NCBI GenBank assembly: GCA_951799405.1
Contig: OX637356.1
Coordinates: forward strand, 14,903,229-14,967,228
Source: Agapetus fuscipes
Taxonomy: Eukaryota > Arthropoda > Insecta > Trichoptera > Glossosomatidae
DNA length: 64,000 nucleotides
Direction of reading: 5' to 3'
How positions within the stretch are numbered: the stretch's first letter is position 1; each line of letters begins with the position of its first letter. Position numbers and translations under genes: made by a program. A model generated the notes under the pieces. That model ran no database searches and was not told where the DNA came from. It worked only from the letters and a program-made list of their open reading frames with translations. Shown here piece after piece: positions 19,925 to 30,967 of the stretch.

Positions 19925-21412
19925 GATCTAATCTAATCTAATCTAATCTAAGTTGCAAAGATATGTTACATTGGAGATTCACATTACATGCATTCTCACA
20001 ACCAGACACGTACAAGTTCGCGCTTGCACATGCCTCATGTGAACCTACAACATAAAAACCAAATCTCAAATGGACATACACCCTGCAACTCTTGCCGTCC
20101 TTCCCTGAGACAGGGGTGACATTGGCAAAGTGAACCATTTTTACAGCATGGGTGGTCAGCCGCATACCAACCTATAAGTCAAGGAACACACACACACGAC
20201 AAATTACATTTTATACATCACTAAATAATAATATCCAAATACAAAATATCCATTTACGAATAAAAACAAATTCCAGTATAATAAACCCTAGCCGCCAACA
20301 TTACAGATCAACCGCCATTTCTTTCTGTCCTTACATACTTCTTTCATTTCCTCCAGAGTCATAATTTTCTTCATACAGGCTCTTCTTTTATTATGACTCT
20401 GGATATTCCATTCATTCGCAATTTCGGATATTTGGTCCATCCATACCTTTCTCGGTCTTCCTCTACCACGACATCCATCTATTCTACCAACATATACTTT
20501 CGTCGTCAGTCTTTCCTCATTTATTCTCTCCATATGCTCAAACCATCTTAACAAACTTCTTTTAATCTTCACTTTCACACTTTCTCTTGCACCACATTCT
20601 TCTCTTACAAAATCATTCCTCACTCTGTCACTCCGTTTTTTCCCAATCATACTTCTTAGAAAGTCCATTTCAACAGTATGGACTTTACTAATTTCACTTT
20701 CATTCACCGTCCAGGCTTCGCTACCATACATCAAGGTGGGTAAAAGTATGCCACTGTGTACCGCCAATCGAGCATTTTTAGATATGTTTTGATTTTTGGC
20801 GATACAAGCTGTGGCACCCAGTACACACCTGCCCTTCATTACTCTTCTTTCAAGTTCACCTGTCATTCTTCCATCTTTTTCAAACTTACTTCCCAAGTAT
20901 ACAAACTCATTTACCACATCAACATTCATTCCGTTTATTCTAAATTCAAAGTTCGTATTTTCTTCATTTCTTTCAAAAATCAAAACTTTCGTCTTACTTG
21001 CATTCAATTTCAAATAATTACCTAGCAGAGCTTCGTTCAGTCTAGAGAGCATCGTTTGCAATTCTACTGCTGAGTCCGATACAAGAACAGCATCATCCGC
21101 GTACAGTAAAACACTCACTTTGCTCTCTCCTATCATTAATCCACAATCATCAAGTATAGCATCTCGAACACACTTGTCCATGACTATGTTAAATAGCCAT
21201 GGGCTCATCACACATCCTTGCCTTACACCCTTAAAAACTTCAAACCATTCACTATACTCATCATCAATACGAACACATGCCATACTATTTTCATAGTTAG
21301 CAAGTACCGCATTCAAGAGAGCCCCATTCACTCCATATGCTTTCAAAACATCCCACAACATACCTCTGTCTACTGAGTCAAAAGCTTTTTCCAGATCCAA
21401 TCTGGATCCAGA
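19925..21412 (-). mobile_element. 5'-truncated LINE (youngest family)
   Basis: Read on the minus strand: reverse transcriptase C-terminal two thirds, stop at 20288, a ~120-bp spacer, then R1 as the 3' end and a (GATTA)n tail at 19927-19950. The 5' boundary is near 21412, beside a small GATCCAGATCTGGATC palindrome. Confidence 0.92.
20288..21400 (-). CDS. LINE reverse transcriptase, partial, intact frame
   Basis: The frame codes for 370 residues of a non-LTR retrotransposon reverse transcriptase, the enzyme that copies element RNA at the cut target. Motif A is AFDSVDR (residues 6-12). Motif B is VRQGCVMSPW (59-68). The catalytic YADD is at 100-103. A long C-terminal region follows, with LMYGSEAW, then LLRWFEHMERINEERL and a basic RGRGRPRKVW. 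The N-terminal endonuclease and fingers are missing, and the ATG is only the first in-frame Met after the truncation. No stop or frameshift interrupts it. It differs from the two plus-strand copies at several residues (for example WFEHMERI against WFGHMERM). The family resembles arthropod Daphne/RTE-like LINEs; the clade is not proven. Confidence 0.9.
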   Translation of the reverse strand: MDLEKAFDSVDRGMLWDVLKAYGVNGALLNAVLANYENSMACVRIDDEYSEWFEVFKGVRQGCVMSPWLFNIVMDKCVRDAILDDCGLMIGESKVSVLLYADDAVLVSDSAVELQTMLSRLNEALLGNYLKLNASKTKVLIFERNEENTNFEFRINGMNVDVVNEFVYLGSKFEKDGRMTGELERRVMKGRCVLGATACIAKNQNISKNARLAVHSGILLPTLMYGSEAWTVNESEISKVHTVEMDFLRSMIGKKRSDRVRNDFVREECGARESVKVKIKRSLLRWFEHMERINEERLTTKVYVGRIDGCRGRGRPRKVWMDQISEIANEWNIQSHNKRRACMKKIMTLEEMKEVCKDRKKWRLICNVGG

Positions 21413-21419
21413 TCTGGAT

Positions 21420-22195
21420 CTGTCTTGTAAATAATTTTACATGTCATAAACGTTTTTTAATACAACCAAACTTTTTTCAGATCTCGGATCACAAAGTTAG
21501 AAAAATGCATACGATGGAGTACAAACTTTTACTCTTCGTGAGAGAAATTGCAAGGACACATTTCATTTCACAAAAAGCTCACTTTCTAAGTTAAGGACTT
21601 ATAGTTTGTACCAAATTAAATATATTTTTTAAATATACACCACTTGTTAATTCTATGTGATATACGACCCTGTTTGTGTAGGAACTGCGAATCATTTTTC
21701 TTTGAATCTCGACAAAATAAAGGGAAAACGCCCTCTTTTACACGTAACTATTACGTTTACAGAAAAAGTATCAAAGATAAAACGATCCCTAGAGCTGCTA
21801 TTTTGGTTTTGATACGTTTTTAGGCAAACACCATGGTTCTGTAGTGTTATGCTTGGGAGACTTGTTTCTAACATTATCCAAAGTCTAAACAATTTAGTCA
21901 GATATAATCAAAGTCAGCAATCTAGTATTGTATTGAAAATAAGATAAATATATGGTAATTATGAGAAAATTATTTCCAGTGTTATCTGTATATTTATCTA
22001 ATTTTGTAAATACTCCTAGATTTCCGCTTTTGAAATAATATTTTGATTTAATTGTATGGGATTAGGAAAATACCACCAATTAATATATTGCGAATCGGGA
22101 ATCGTGAAGACAACTAATGACTATTAACGGAGATTATTTTTCATCCCATTATTGCTAATCTTACCTGCGTCACTATATCGACTGTTACCTGCCGA
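21420..22195. other. Unassigned sequence
   Basis: No repeat family or exon recognised. Confidence 0.5.
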
Positions 22196-22488
22196 CCTTG
22201 ATGTATAGAAGCGAGTCGTGGACGGTGAATGAAAGAGAAGTAAATAAGGTATGCGCCGTAGAAATGCCTCTTTTGAGAAGTATGGCAGGAAATACACTGA
22301 AAGATAGAGTGAGAAACGAATGGGTTCGGAATGAATGCGGAGTAAAAGAAAGCGTGAAAGTGAAAGTTCAAAGAAGTGTGATGCGATGGTTTGGACATAT
22401 TGAAAGGATGAATGAAAGCCGGCTGACAAAAAAAGTGTATGAAGGGAATGTAATAGGTAAGCGTGGAAGGGGAACACAAGATTTATAG
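22196..22488 (+). pseudogene. LINE C-terminal fragment, divergent relative
   Basis: A 96-residue frame with YRSESWTVNE, LLRSMAG, DRVRNEWVRNECG and MRWFGHIERMNESRL aligns to the C-terminal part of the 20288-21400 product with many substitutions. It ends abruptly at RGRGTQDL, before the remaining C-terminus. It abuts repeat F. Confidence 0.8.
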
Positions 22489-22698
22489 CGCGTGCGTACT
22501 ATGTTCGGACTAGTTCGGCAGCCATTATTATTCGCATTAGTGCCAACTTTCTAGAAACATTTTTACATTCGCCCCGAGTTTTTTGTACACATGGAAATGC
22601 AACTGTAAAGTTCTTTGTTCTCTTTCTTACTAAGGACCATTTTTGTAAGTAAGTTGAAACAGATATATAATATTGTCTATTTTCGTCAAAATAATTTA
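22489..22698 (+). repeat. Repeat F
   Basis: Shares GCAGCCATTAT, CATATGGAAATGCAACTGT-like and GTCTATTTTCGT blocks with 29265-29480. Class unknown; no terminal repeats seen. Confidence 0.65.
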
Positions 22699-22706
22699 TA
22701 GTTCAC

Positions 22707-23234
22707 TAGGGAATGCAATCTCGATCTCGCGAGATCCCGATATTCCGAGATCTCGCCTCATTTTTCGAGATCAATCTCAAAGCATAAAATGACGAGATCT
22801 CGACCGAGATTGACGAGATCGAGCGGTAGTTATAGTCTGCGATGCATGACACGTGCTCTCTGCGCGCGAGCGATTCGCTGACTGACGAAGGATAAGACGG
22901 GCCGCATACGCAAACTATCCCGACTATTCTCGAGTATTTACGATGTTGGTCGAGCGGGATAGAAAATAATAAGTGAAGTGGAGTAGTTTTGACTAGACTA
23001 AGTGAGTGAAAGATATTCGAATGCGTGCAACCACTTGTTGGTTTACAATTGTTTCAGTTGTGCAGTTACAGTCATGGTGTGCTAAAATTAGGTGTTTTAT
23101 GGGTTAATTGAATGAAAAATTGTATTATTTTGTTACCATTCGAGATCTCGAAAATGCCGAGATCTCGCCGAGATCGAATTTCTGATCCCTCGAGATCTCG
23201 ACTTAGCGATCTCGTCTCGAGATTGCATTCTCTA
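22707..23234. mobile_element. hAT-like non-autonomous element
   Basis: The termini TAGGGAATGCAATCTCG and CGAGATTGCATTCTCTA are inverted repeats with one mismatch. Eight-base flanks TAGTTCAC (22699-22706) and TAGCCCAC (23235-23242) agree at six of eight, as for an aged hAT target duplication. Both subterminal regions are packed with CGAGATCTCG-type palindromes. No transposase frame exists in the 528 bp. Confidence 0.8.
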
Positions 23235-23299
23235 TAGCCCACAGATATCATAAGTCAATGATTCTTAGTAGCTTTTTCGATCAAAAATACAAATAAAAT

Positions 23300-23560
23300 A
23301 TAGGTCTATAATCTATAATCTAAGTTGCAAGGATATATTCATTCAAAGCTCTCAGATGTATGCCCACAAACAAACACGTGTAGTTCGCGCTTACAAATGC
23401 TGATTGTGTACTTACAAATAAAATCCAAACCTCAAATGAACATAAGCCCTGCAACTCTTGCCGACATTCCCTGAAACAGGGGTAACATTGGCAAAGTGAA
23501 CCATTTTTACAGTATGGGTGGTCAGCCTCATACCAACCTATAAGTCAAGGAATACGATTA
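23300..23560 (-). repeat. R1 repeat, complete
   Basis: AATCTATAATCTAAGTTGC to CCAACCTATAAGTCAAGGAA, so the full 5' boundary is kept. Confidence 0.92.
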
Positions 23561-23854
23561 GGTATGTTCCGAAATTTTGTCAATCGAAAGTGAAGGCCGT
23601 GTTGACGTTACGGAGTCGCAGTAAACTGCCGGCATATCGGCTGTAAGGGATGCTGGGATTGCCCCGCTCCCTTTACGAGCAGGGATAAACTTTTTATGAC
23701 ATCTTGCGTACGACCCTATTAATTGAGGAAACCACTTTGTCTAAGTCTCTTGTCTTGTTCAACTATGCGCTTACACAAACAGGCATATAAAGTTGTGTAG
23801 AAACGAAGAACATGTAAGATTAATTTTGTAAATGCAATAAATACATCGACACGT
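23561..23854. other. Unassigned sequence
   Basis: No feature recognised. Confidence 0.4.
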
Positions 23855-24322
23855 TAAAAGTCTAATCTTATCTCATGTAATTTAAGTTGCAAAGATATAT
23901 AACATTGGAGATTCACATTATATGCATTCTCACAAGCAAGCACGTAAAATTCGCGCTTGTACATGCCGCATGTGAACCTACAACATACAAACTCAAACCT
24001 TAAATGGACAAACACCCTACAACTCTTGCCGACCTTCCCTGAAACAGGGGTGACATTGGCAAAGTGAACCATTTTCTACAGCATGGGTGGTCAGCCGCAT
24101 ACCAACCTATAAGTCTTAAGGAACATTATACAACAAGTTACATTTTTAAATTACAAACAATAATATGTATAGACTTTAAAACAAATACAGAATACAAAAT
24201 TCTAATTTAATAAACCCAGTCCTAGACGCCAACATTACAGATCAACCGCCATTTCCCTCTGTTCTTACATACTTCTTTCATTTCATCCAGAGTCATAACC
24301 TTCTTCATGCAAGCTCTCCTTT
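23855..24322 (-). mobile_element. LINE 3' end with last codons
   Basis: R1 part at 23862-24115 and spacer, then the inverted C-terminal codons at 24230-24322 (KRRACMKKVMTLDEMKEVCK). The copy is truncated at 24322, where a MITE-1 begins. Confidence 0.85.
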
Positions 24323-24740
24323 TAAAGGTAAAACTGAATAAGTGCTGATTCACTGTTTTGAGAAATCGTGGATAAAACATTTTATTGGGTGTTACTTGAC
24401 TGATAGGTTGGTATGAGGCTGACCACCCGTGCTGTAAAAATCGGTTCACTTTTGCCAATGCCACCCCGTTCAGGGAACGGCGGCAGGAGTTGCAAGGTTT
24501 ATGTCCATGTGAGATTTTCTTTATTTGTATGCACACATGCAGAATGTGTAGGCGCGAACCTACATGTGCTTGTCTGTAGGCATGCATTTCATATGAGTCT
24601 TAAATGTTAACATATCTTTGCAGCTTAGATTATAGACTTCTCATAGTAAGTTAACTAATTAGAAGGAAATTCTCATGACAAACTTCTACGATGCAGGATT
24701 TTCACACAGCTTCCGACATTTTTAGCGGAATGGCGACAAA
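24322..24740 (+). mobile_element. MITE-1 split by R1
   Basis: AAAGGTAAAACTGAATAAGTG at the left and CTTCTCATAGTAAGTTAAC to the right of the R1 at 24398-24635 form one MITE-1 copy with its right end missing. Confidence 0.8.
24398..24635 (+). repeat. R1 repeat, complete, with 4-bp target duplication
   Basis: A full-length R1 sits inside MITE-1, bounded by ACTT on both sides (24394-24397 and 24636-24639). It shows the exact mobile unit: GACTGATAGGTTGG at the start and CAGCTTAGATTATAG at the end. Confidence 0.88.
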
Positions 24741-24764
24741 GTATATAAAAATATAGTCAGCGAC

Positions 24765-25510
24765 CGGTCCGTAGTTCAGTGGCAACACTTCGGACTCTGA
24801 ATGGAAGGTTGTAGGTTCGAATCCCAGCGGAGCACAAAAAAATTCCATTTATGTTTTAAAATTTGCTCTTCTATAATCTATAATCTAAGCTGCAAAGATA
24901 TGTTAACATTTAAGGCTCATATTAAATGCATGCCCACATACAGGCACATGAAGGATCGCGCCTACTCATTCTGCATGTGTGCATATAAATAAACAAATCC
25001 TCACATGAACATAAACCTTGCAACTCCTGCCGCCGTTCCCTGAATCGGGGTGGCATTGGCAAAAGTGAACCGATTTTTACAGCACGGGTGGTCAGCCTCA
25101 TACCAACCTATCAGTCGAGGAGCTGGGTTGAAAAATTCATAAACCTTTACCAATGACCGGTCAGCAAAGGTCCATCCGGCCTTACAGCAACTGGATCTTG
25201 TTTGAGAATTGGCGCTATGTATCGACGACGACCAAGCTCGTAAAAAGGCCGATACCTCAATTGGTAGAATGCTTGCATTCCATGGCAAGAGCAAGGGTTT
25301 GATCTCAAGGTGTACTCAGCCTTCACAAGAAATGAGAACCAGCTCCCCCGGGAGCTGGGAAACCCCACTTCAACTGAAAGTGGTTGGTGTGAGGCCGGCC
25401 CCCTTACCCGTAAAATAAATAGGTCCCGAATCGCCACATGCGATCCCTTCGCGGATAACGCAGGCAAGAAGTTACACTATATGTGTAACTTAGTTGCATT
25501 TTGCGTAGGT
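24765..25510 (+). mobile_element. Composite SINE-A/SINE-B split by R1
   Basis: SINE-A head at 24767-24871 stops at TTTGCTCTTC and resumes GCTGGGTTGAAAAATTC at 25122. SINE-B follows from about 25247 and ends near ACTATATGTGTAACTTAG. Confidence 0.88.
24872..25121 (-). repeat. R1 repeat inside the composite SINE
   Basis: From TATAATCTATAATCTAAGC to CCTATCAGTCGAGG. The R1 subfamily is that of 24398-24635 in opposite orientation. Confidence 0.88.
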
Positions 25511-25519
25511 ATATATAAA

Positions 25520-25860
25520 AAAAATAAAGCATAACTAATGGCCCAAGTACATGACAACTAGAAGCTTCTCGAGAAGAAAATGTATTTTTAATTGAAGTGA
25601 ACAAAAGAAGACAAAGAGAGATGTCAGAGATGACGGATATAAATGAATGGAAAGATGTATTGCAACACTAAGTTTGTTTTATTTTTTTTACGGTGAATAA
25701 AACAATTAACAATGAATGTTACCTAGATAGTGTAAGTGAACACTTGAAAAATAGCAAAAACTTTGTTTTAAACCTTTTAACTTTAAAAAATATGTATGTG
25801 TAATTTTTCTTCAGACATAGGATATTTCGTTATTTATTGATTAAGCCCTCAGTCATATGA
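25520..25860. other. Unassigned AT-rich sequence
   Basis: AGATGACGGATATAAATGAA near 25630 resembles a very short LINE C-terminus remnant; otherwise nothing. Confidence 0.35.
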
Positions 25861-26203
25861 AACCCATAAGTCAATGAACGTACACAACAAATTACATTTT
25901 TAATATCAACTAATTATAACATGTATGGACATCAAAAACTAACAGAAAACAAATTGTAATTTAAAAAACCCTAGCCGCCAACATCACAGATCAACCGCCA
26001 TTTATTTATGTCCTTACACACTTCTTTCATTTCCTCCAGAGTCAAAACCTTCTTCATACAAGTTCTCCTTTTATTATGACTCTGGATATTCCATTCATTC
26101 GCAATTTCTGAAATATGGTCCATCCATACCGTTTTTGATCTTCCTCTACCACGACATCCATCTATTCTTGCTACATATACTTTCGTCGTCAGTCTTTCAT
26201 CGT
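25861..26203 (-). pseudogene. LINE fragment lacking its R1 end
   Basis: C-terminal codons at 25975-26203 (stop in CCCTAGCCGCC, then KKWR-type end) and the spacer to CATAAGTCAATGAACG at about 25865. R1 proper is missing, unlike all other copies of this family here. Confidence 0.8.
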
Positions 26204-26564
26204 GCAGTTTGATTACAAGAATCCCAAAAAAATCATTACAATACTAACTGGAGTTTATTTTTAATACCGAAGTGATTCGGTTAAGTCTTTCTTAGAGAAA
26301 TAATGGAAATGGGGTTTAATTAAAGTAGATATGATACACTTATCGGTATCCAACAATTATAATGAAATGTCTTTTCATATTATCCAGAATCCAAACTGAT
26401 CAGCGCCTTGGCAACTCCTTGTATACGTGAATTGCCTTTTAGGCAATCTCGAAGTGAGAGTGCTAGCTTGTCTGTACCTATTGCCTAAACTAAGCATTCG
26501 GATTGTCGCTTATTCGCCCGGAAATTCCGTCTTAGGCAACTAGCGAGATCATATCTTGCCTTAG
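26204..26564. other. Unassigned sequence
   Basis: Ends in loose copies of the minisatellite word that follows. Confidence 0.4.
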
Positions 26565-27180
26565 AAATTCGGCTTCCCTATAATCTCGTCTTGCCTAAAA
26601 TTTCAGCTTGCTAGAAATCTCGGCTTGCCTAAAATCTCAGCTAGCCTAAAATTTCAGCTTGCTAGAAATCTCGGCTTGCCTAAAATCTCGGCTTGCCTAA
26701 AATTTCAGCTTGCTAAAAATCTCGGCTTGCCTAAAATCTCGGCTTGCCTAAAATTTCAGCTTGCTAGAAATCTCGGCTTGCCTAAAATTTCAGCTTGCTA
26801 GAAATCTCGGCTTGCCTAAAATTTCAGTTTGCTAGAAATCTCGTCTTGCCTAAAATCTCAGCTTGCCTAAAATATTGGCTGAACTTAAATACAATCTTGC
26901 ATTGCCTAAATTCTTTGTTTGCCTAAAATATGAACATGCCGACAATCTCACTAGATTTCGGTTTTGATAAAACTATTGAGACTGCATCCCTAGAAGTCTA
27001 GGCTTGTATAAAATCTCGCATTGCCTTAAATCTCTGATTGCTGAAAATCTCGGCTTGCTTTAAATCTCAAATTTCGGAATGCTTAAAATCTCGGATTATC
27101 TACTTACCTCAAATTTAGCTTGCTTACAATCTCGAATGGCCTAAAATTTCGGCTTGCCTAAAACTCTCTAGATCCCTTTT
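26565..27180 (+). repeat. Minisatellite, 17/34-bp unit
   Basis: Alternating 17-bp words CTTGCCTAAAATTTCAG and CTTGCTAGAAATCTCGG form a 34-bp higher-order unit, regular at 26590-26860 and decaying toward 27180. No protein frame spans it. Confidence 0.9.
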
Positions 27181-27654
27181 TGCCTAAACTCTAGAGACTG
27201 CACCCTGTTGCTTAAATGCGCAGTACGCCGCTATCAGCTGTGCAGGGTCGACTGACGGCAAAACTAATTGCCCTCGCCGAGTTTATCTTTCCCTCTCATC
27301 ATTAATATTTCAGGGGAATCCCCTTGTAATAGGGAACACTAAGCCGAGCAATACAGGAGCGTGCATCGCATGTGGGTGCTTACTTAGTGAGGTCTGTGAA
27401 TACGATGCGCGGAGAAGTGGTGAAATTAATTGTATACAACAAATAAACTGAAATGTTTGCTCATGCGGCAACGATTTATGAAATTAAGGACAGTAAATTT
27501 ATATAAAGCCTTCTAGTAATTTTAATTATAAAAACTGTTTTTATAGCATTGTTTTATTTTCACATTTTTTAGTTTACAATGCCTAAGCGCTATCGGACTT
27601 TATCCGTCCATCTTCAGAGGCTAACCAAGGCCATACTAGAGATACATATAGTTA
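27181..27654. other. Unassigned sequence
   Basis: Slightly GC-richer at 27190-27420; no exon or repeat recognised. Confidence 0.4.
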
Positions 27655-27858
27655 GTTAGTACCCCTGTTACAGGGAAGGACGGTAAGAGTTGCAGGGTGT
27701 ATGTCCATTTGAGATTGTTTTTTATGTTGTAGGCTCACATGAGGCACGTGCAAGCGCGAACTTGTACGTGTCTGGTTGTGGGATTGCATGTAATGTGAAT
27801 CTCCAATGTAACATATCTTTGCAACTTAGATTAGATTAGATTAGATTAGATTAGTCCT
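27655..27858 (+). repeat. R1 repeat with long GATTA tail
   Basis: CCCCTGTTACAGGGAAGGACGG-type start (5' truncated), GTGAATCTCCAATGTAAC, and a tail of five to six GATTA units. Close to the 3' end of the 19925-21412 LINE. Confidence 0.9.
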
Positions 27859-27984
27859 AGTACGGCCTTGAGGCTACCTGAGGTTAAAAACAAAAGGGTC
27901 AAAATTCATGGAAGGAAAGAGAAAGTGGGTGGGGTTTTTCGGGCAGGTACTGTTAGTAGGAGAGAAGGACTAGGTATTTGCTAA

Positions 27985-28172
27985 TTAATAATATTATTTA
28001 AATTGTATTGGGTTTCAAGGGTTTCAAGGGCAAAAAATTGTCTGCCTTTGCAACCTGAGTGGAGGACCTTTACTCCTGTTGTATCGAAGAAATGGTCCTT
28101 TTCTATGCAGTGGTCTGCCATCTCAGAGTACCCAGTCAGACTCCTTAATGTCCTTTCATGTTCATTGAACAT
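27985..28172 (-). pseudogene. Penelope-like element GIY-YIG endonuclease fragment
   Basis: The 63-residue minus-strand frame reads EHERTLRSLTGYSEMADHC, then IEKDHFFDTTGVKVL and ALETLE. This matches the usual C-terminal part of GIY-YIG endonuclease domains of Penelope-like retroelements: an EH, then a (I/M)A(D/E)H helix, then a GH/DH-F segment and a final E-(T/A)-(L/I)-E. The catalytic GIY and YIG residues lie upstream and are not present. Assignment is by recalled family pattern only. It matters because Penelope-like elements are known carriers of hammerhead ribozymes, and several such motifs occur in this window. Confidence 0.6.
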
Positions 28173-28229
28173 AAAAGAAACAACCTTTTAGGAATGCGTA
28201 TTCATAAAAAAAACAACTTATAAACATAC

Positions 28230-28405
28230 ATATAATATTCATGCATGCCCACAAGCAGACACATGCTTACTGTATTCTAAGAAAATAAAAATAGAAATCT
28301 TAAATGAACATCAACTCTGCAACTCTTACGTCTCTTCCCTAAAACAAGAGTGACGCTGGCAAAGTGAACCAATTTCTTTGGTAAGGGTGGTCAGTCTCAT
28401 ATCAA
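28230..28405 (-). repeat. R1 repeat, degraded
   Basis: GCCCACAAGCAGACACATGC, ACAAGAGTGACGCTGGC and GGGTGGTCAGTCTCATATC. Confidence 0.75.
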
Positions 28406-28411
28406 CCTATT

Positions 28412-28640
28412 AATCTAATCTAAGTTGCAAATATATGTAACATTGGGGATTCACATTACATGCATTCTCACAAGCAGACACGTGCAAGTTTGCGCTTGCG
28501 CATGCCGCATGTGAACCTACAACATAAAAACCAAATCTCAAATGGACATACACCCTGCAACTCCTGCCGACCTTCCCTGAAACAGGGGTGACGGTGAGCA
28601 TGGGTGGTTAGCCGCAAACCAACCTGTAAGTCAAGGAATA
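28412..28640 (-). repeat. R1 repeat with small internal deletion
   Basis: Inverted GATTA tail to CAACCTGTAAGTCAAGG. About 30 bp between GGTGACGGTGA and GCATGGGTGG are missing. Confidence 0.88.
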
Positions 28641-28644
28641 TAAT

Positions 28645-28980
28645 CAAGGAACAAAAATTATAATACATTAAATTATGAAATAAACTGACAAAAAAAAAAA
28701 TTTAAAATAACAAGGGAAATGAAAATCACAAATTTAAGAGCCTTGGCTGCCAACATTGCAAAGCAACCGACATTTTCATCGGTCAAAATGTAACAACTCA
28801 TTTGTCGTAAGCGGCCTGTTTTGCATTCTCAAGTTTTCAGTAATAAAATAGGGCCAACTTCCGTTTGAACGGATGGAGTGAAGGATTGCTCCCGGAAATG
28901 GAGGCACTTGGGTTGAAAACAAGGCTAGAAGGGCGTTCAAACCAAGCCAGAGCATTGTGGACAGTAATAAGTGTGTCTGT
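28645..28980. other. Unassigned; possible LINE spacer remnant
   Basis: GCTGCCAACATTGCAAAGC near 28746 resembles the LINE stop-codon region, decayed. Confidence 0.35.
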
Positions 28981-28982
28981 AC

Positions 28983-29018
28983 CGACCGGTCTGTAGTCTA
29001 GTGGTTAAGGCTAATGGT
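28983..29018 (+). mobile_element. SINE-A head fragment
   Basis: GACCGGTCTGTAGTCTAGTGG then unrelated sequence; only the A-box end is left. Confidence 0.7.
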
Positions 29019-29264
29019 ACCATTGAGTTATAACATAGGGGAGCGGAAACTAACATACTGAATTGATACATACTTGTTCCCACTTGCGTTCCTCTCCTGT
29101 CAAACGTTGCAGTGGTGCCCCCAATGTGAGGCGGCAACAATTACAAATATGACGCATTAAATATCACAATAGTTATAATTAAATGAGTGATAAAATTAAT
29201 ATATGAATATACACCTTGAAAATATGAAATACTGACATCAATTTTGGCGATCACAATATTTATA

Positions 29265-29480
29265 ACGCGTGTTATCTGTCAACTCTAGCTATTTCCGGTC
29301 TAATCGGCAGCCATTATATGCAATGGTACCAATATTCAAGTTTTTTTTTTCATTCTGCCGAGTTTTTTGTTCATATGGAAATGCAACTGTGAAGGTCTTT
29401 GTTCCCTTTCTAACTAATGACCATTTAAGTAAGTAAGATGACACACATATATATATATGTCTATTTTCGTTAAAATAAGT
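29265..29480 (+). repeat. Repeat F
   Basis: Second copy of the repeat at 22489-22698, with GAGTTTTTTGTTCATATGG and CTATTTTCGTTAAAATAA. Confidence 0.65.
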
Positions 29481-29499
29481 CAATGAATGGTACTCTTCG

Positions 29500-29690
29500 A
29501 TTACCAGCGGAATACAAAAAAATCATATATGATTTCACTGAGTTTGAAAAATTCATTTACCTGTCACAAACAGACTGGCCACAAAAAGGGTCATCTAGCC
29601 ATACATGGAATGGGCCTAGCCTTAGAATTGGGGCTTTTTAGAGTCAACCCAGCTCGCAGAAGGCTCTTGAGGTGTGATTGATTGCATTCT
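29500..29690 (+). mobile_element. SINE-A, degraded
   Basis: TGAAAAATTCATTTACCTG, GCTCGCAGAAGGCTCTTGAG and GGTGTGAT show a decayed SINE-A body with its third type of tail. Confidence 0.55.
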
Positions 29691-29852
29691 ATGCCGAGAG
29701 TTCGAGTTCTCTCGGCACGTAATAATTTCCACAAGTTCATTTTTGGGTGGTATAAATGAACAAATAAAATGGGCAACAAATCAAATAATTAATCGGTCGT
29801 TGGTTGCGCCCCCCCAATATATATAATTTATAAATGTAATATATAAATTATA

Positions 29853-30045
29853 TGAATGATCAGATAAATGAGATTGCGAATGAATGGAATCTACAGAGTG
29901 GAAACAAGAGAAGAGCATGCATGAAAAGAGTGATGAAATTAGATGAGATGAAAGAAGTATGCAAGGACAGAGTCAAGTGGAGGCACTTGTGTGTGGAGGT
30001 ACTGGCCACCCCTAGAGGAAAGGCAGCAGGATACAAGACAAGACA
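29853..30045 (+). pseudogene. LINE C-terminal fragment, distinct family
   Basis: Short frame with DQINEIANEWNLQSGNKRRA and MKLDEMKEVCKDR, followed by a different end (TGGCCACCCCTAGAGGAA). It shows the same C-terminal fold in a family whose 3' end is not R1. Matching 3' ends lie at 16317-16465 and 53942-54185. Confidence 0.75.
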
Positions 30046-30197
30046 ATACCCAATTTGAAAACCGCTGCCTTAGATAGATGATTGAACTTATTGAGCAATA
30101 ACTATTGATGTCGTCGTGCGCCTGATGAAAGGCTTACGTGAGTCACATTATGGATAGATCAGCCCATTTGGAACCCTCGGCAATAACACTTACTATT

Positions 30198-30224
30198 GAT
30201 TGGAGGAGGTTGGTGCAACAGGCC
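30198..30224. mobile_element. Single end of the GGGCCTGTTGCACC element
   Basis: TGATTGGAGGAGG then TTGGTGCAACAGGCCC; no partner end nearby. Confidence 0.6.
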
Positions 30225-30451
30225 CTTGCTGGTCACTTTCCACTAAACACATCGACTGTCTAACTGTCCACTGTCCTCCTCTGCAGCGCTCGTGACGTTA
30301 CATGGTTGTGTTTTTGCAGTGAAAAATGGCGACGTCTCCCGCCACCCTCATCACGCGGGTAATTTGTTACTATTTGCAATGAAGCGGGAAAATGTGGCAC
30401 GTCCTGTCGCCGTACGAGTGGTAGCCAACGCCTGCTTACGCGCAAAATAAT
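30225..30451. other. Unassigned sequence
   Basis: Moderately GC-rich, no feature recognised. Confidence 0.35.
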
Positions 30452-30868
30452 ATCGACGGTTAAAAGTTAATGCGGCATAAGCGACAAAAACTAAACTGTT
30501 CAGGAGATCAGTTTAAAGTTTGAGATTGCAGAAAAAACGGAATAACTTTTAAAAATCGTTAAAATCAAAAAAGGCTCTAAAATTAAAAAAAAATAAAGGC
30601 ATTTATTGGCATTCCTATTAATGTGGTTTTACGATGTTTTACTATTTTTTATGACACAAGCGCCTTTAGGACAAAAAGGCCAAAATCTTGTCGGTAACAC
30701 CGAAACCATACTTCGAAAACGCAGTTGTTTGCTTGGGCATAAACAACACAAAAATCATCGTAGAGCTATGGGAGTTAGCGCATTAGAAAGAGGGGAAAAT
30801 TTCAAGTGGGATAGCATTCATAATTCATTTTTGACCAAAATGTCGCTTACTTCCTTTTAACCGTCGAT
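30452..30868. mobile_element. MITE-5
   Basis: ATCGACGGTTAAAAG and GCGACA at the left are mirrored by TGTCGCTTAC and CTTTTAACCGTCGAT at the right. 417 bp. The 84-residue frame inside has no transposase motif. Confidence 0.7.
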
Positions 30869-30967
30869 GTAAAGGACAATCTAATAGACTCTGGTGGTCA
30901 GTGAGGAATCAACACAACTTTGAATTCAATTCTTTGTTCAGCGGGCAAACGTCACACATCTCTAGGA

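Noticed and set aside
20756..21025. Plus-strand frames of 73-89 residues
   Set aside because: They are antisense to the reverse transcriptase frame at 20288-21400.
22124..22479. Minus-strand frames of 112-117 residues
   Set aside because: They are antisense to the LINE C-terminal fragment at 22196-22488.
26565..27180. CRISPR array
   Set aside because: Units are contiguous and alternate between two related words, with no unique spacers; the genome is eukaryotic.
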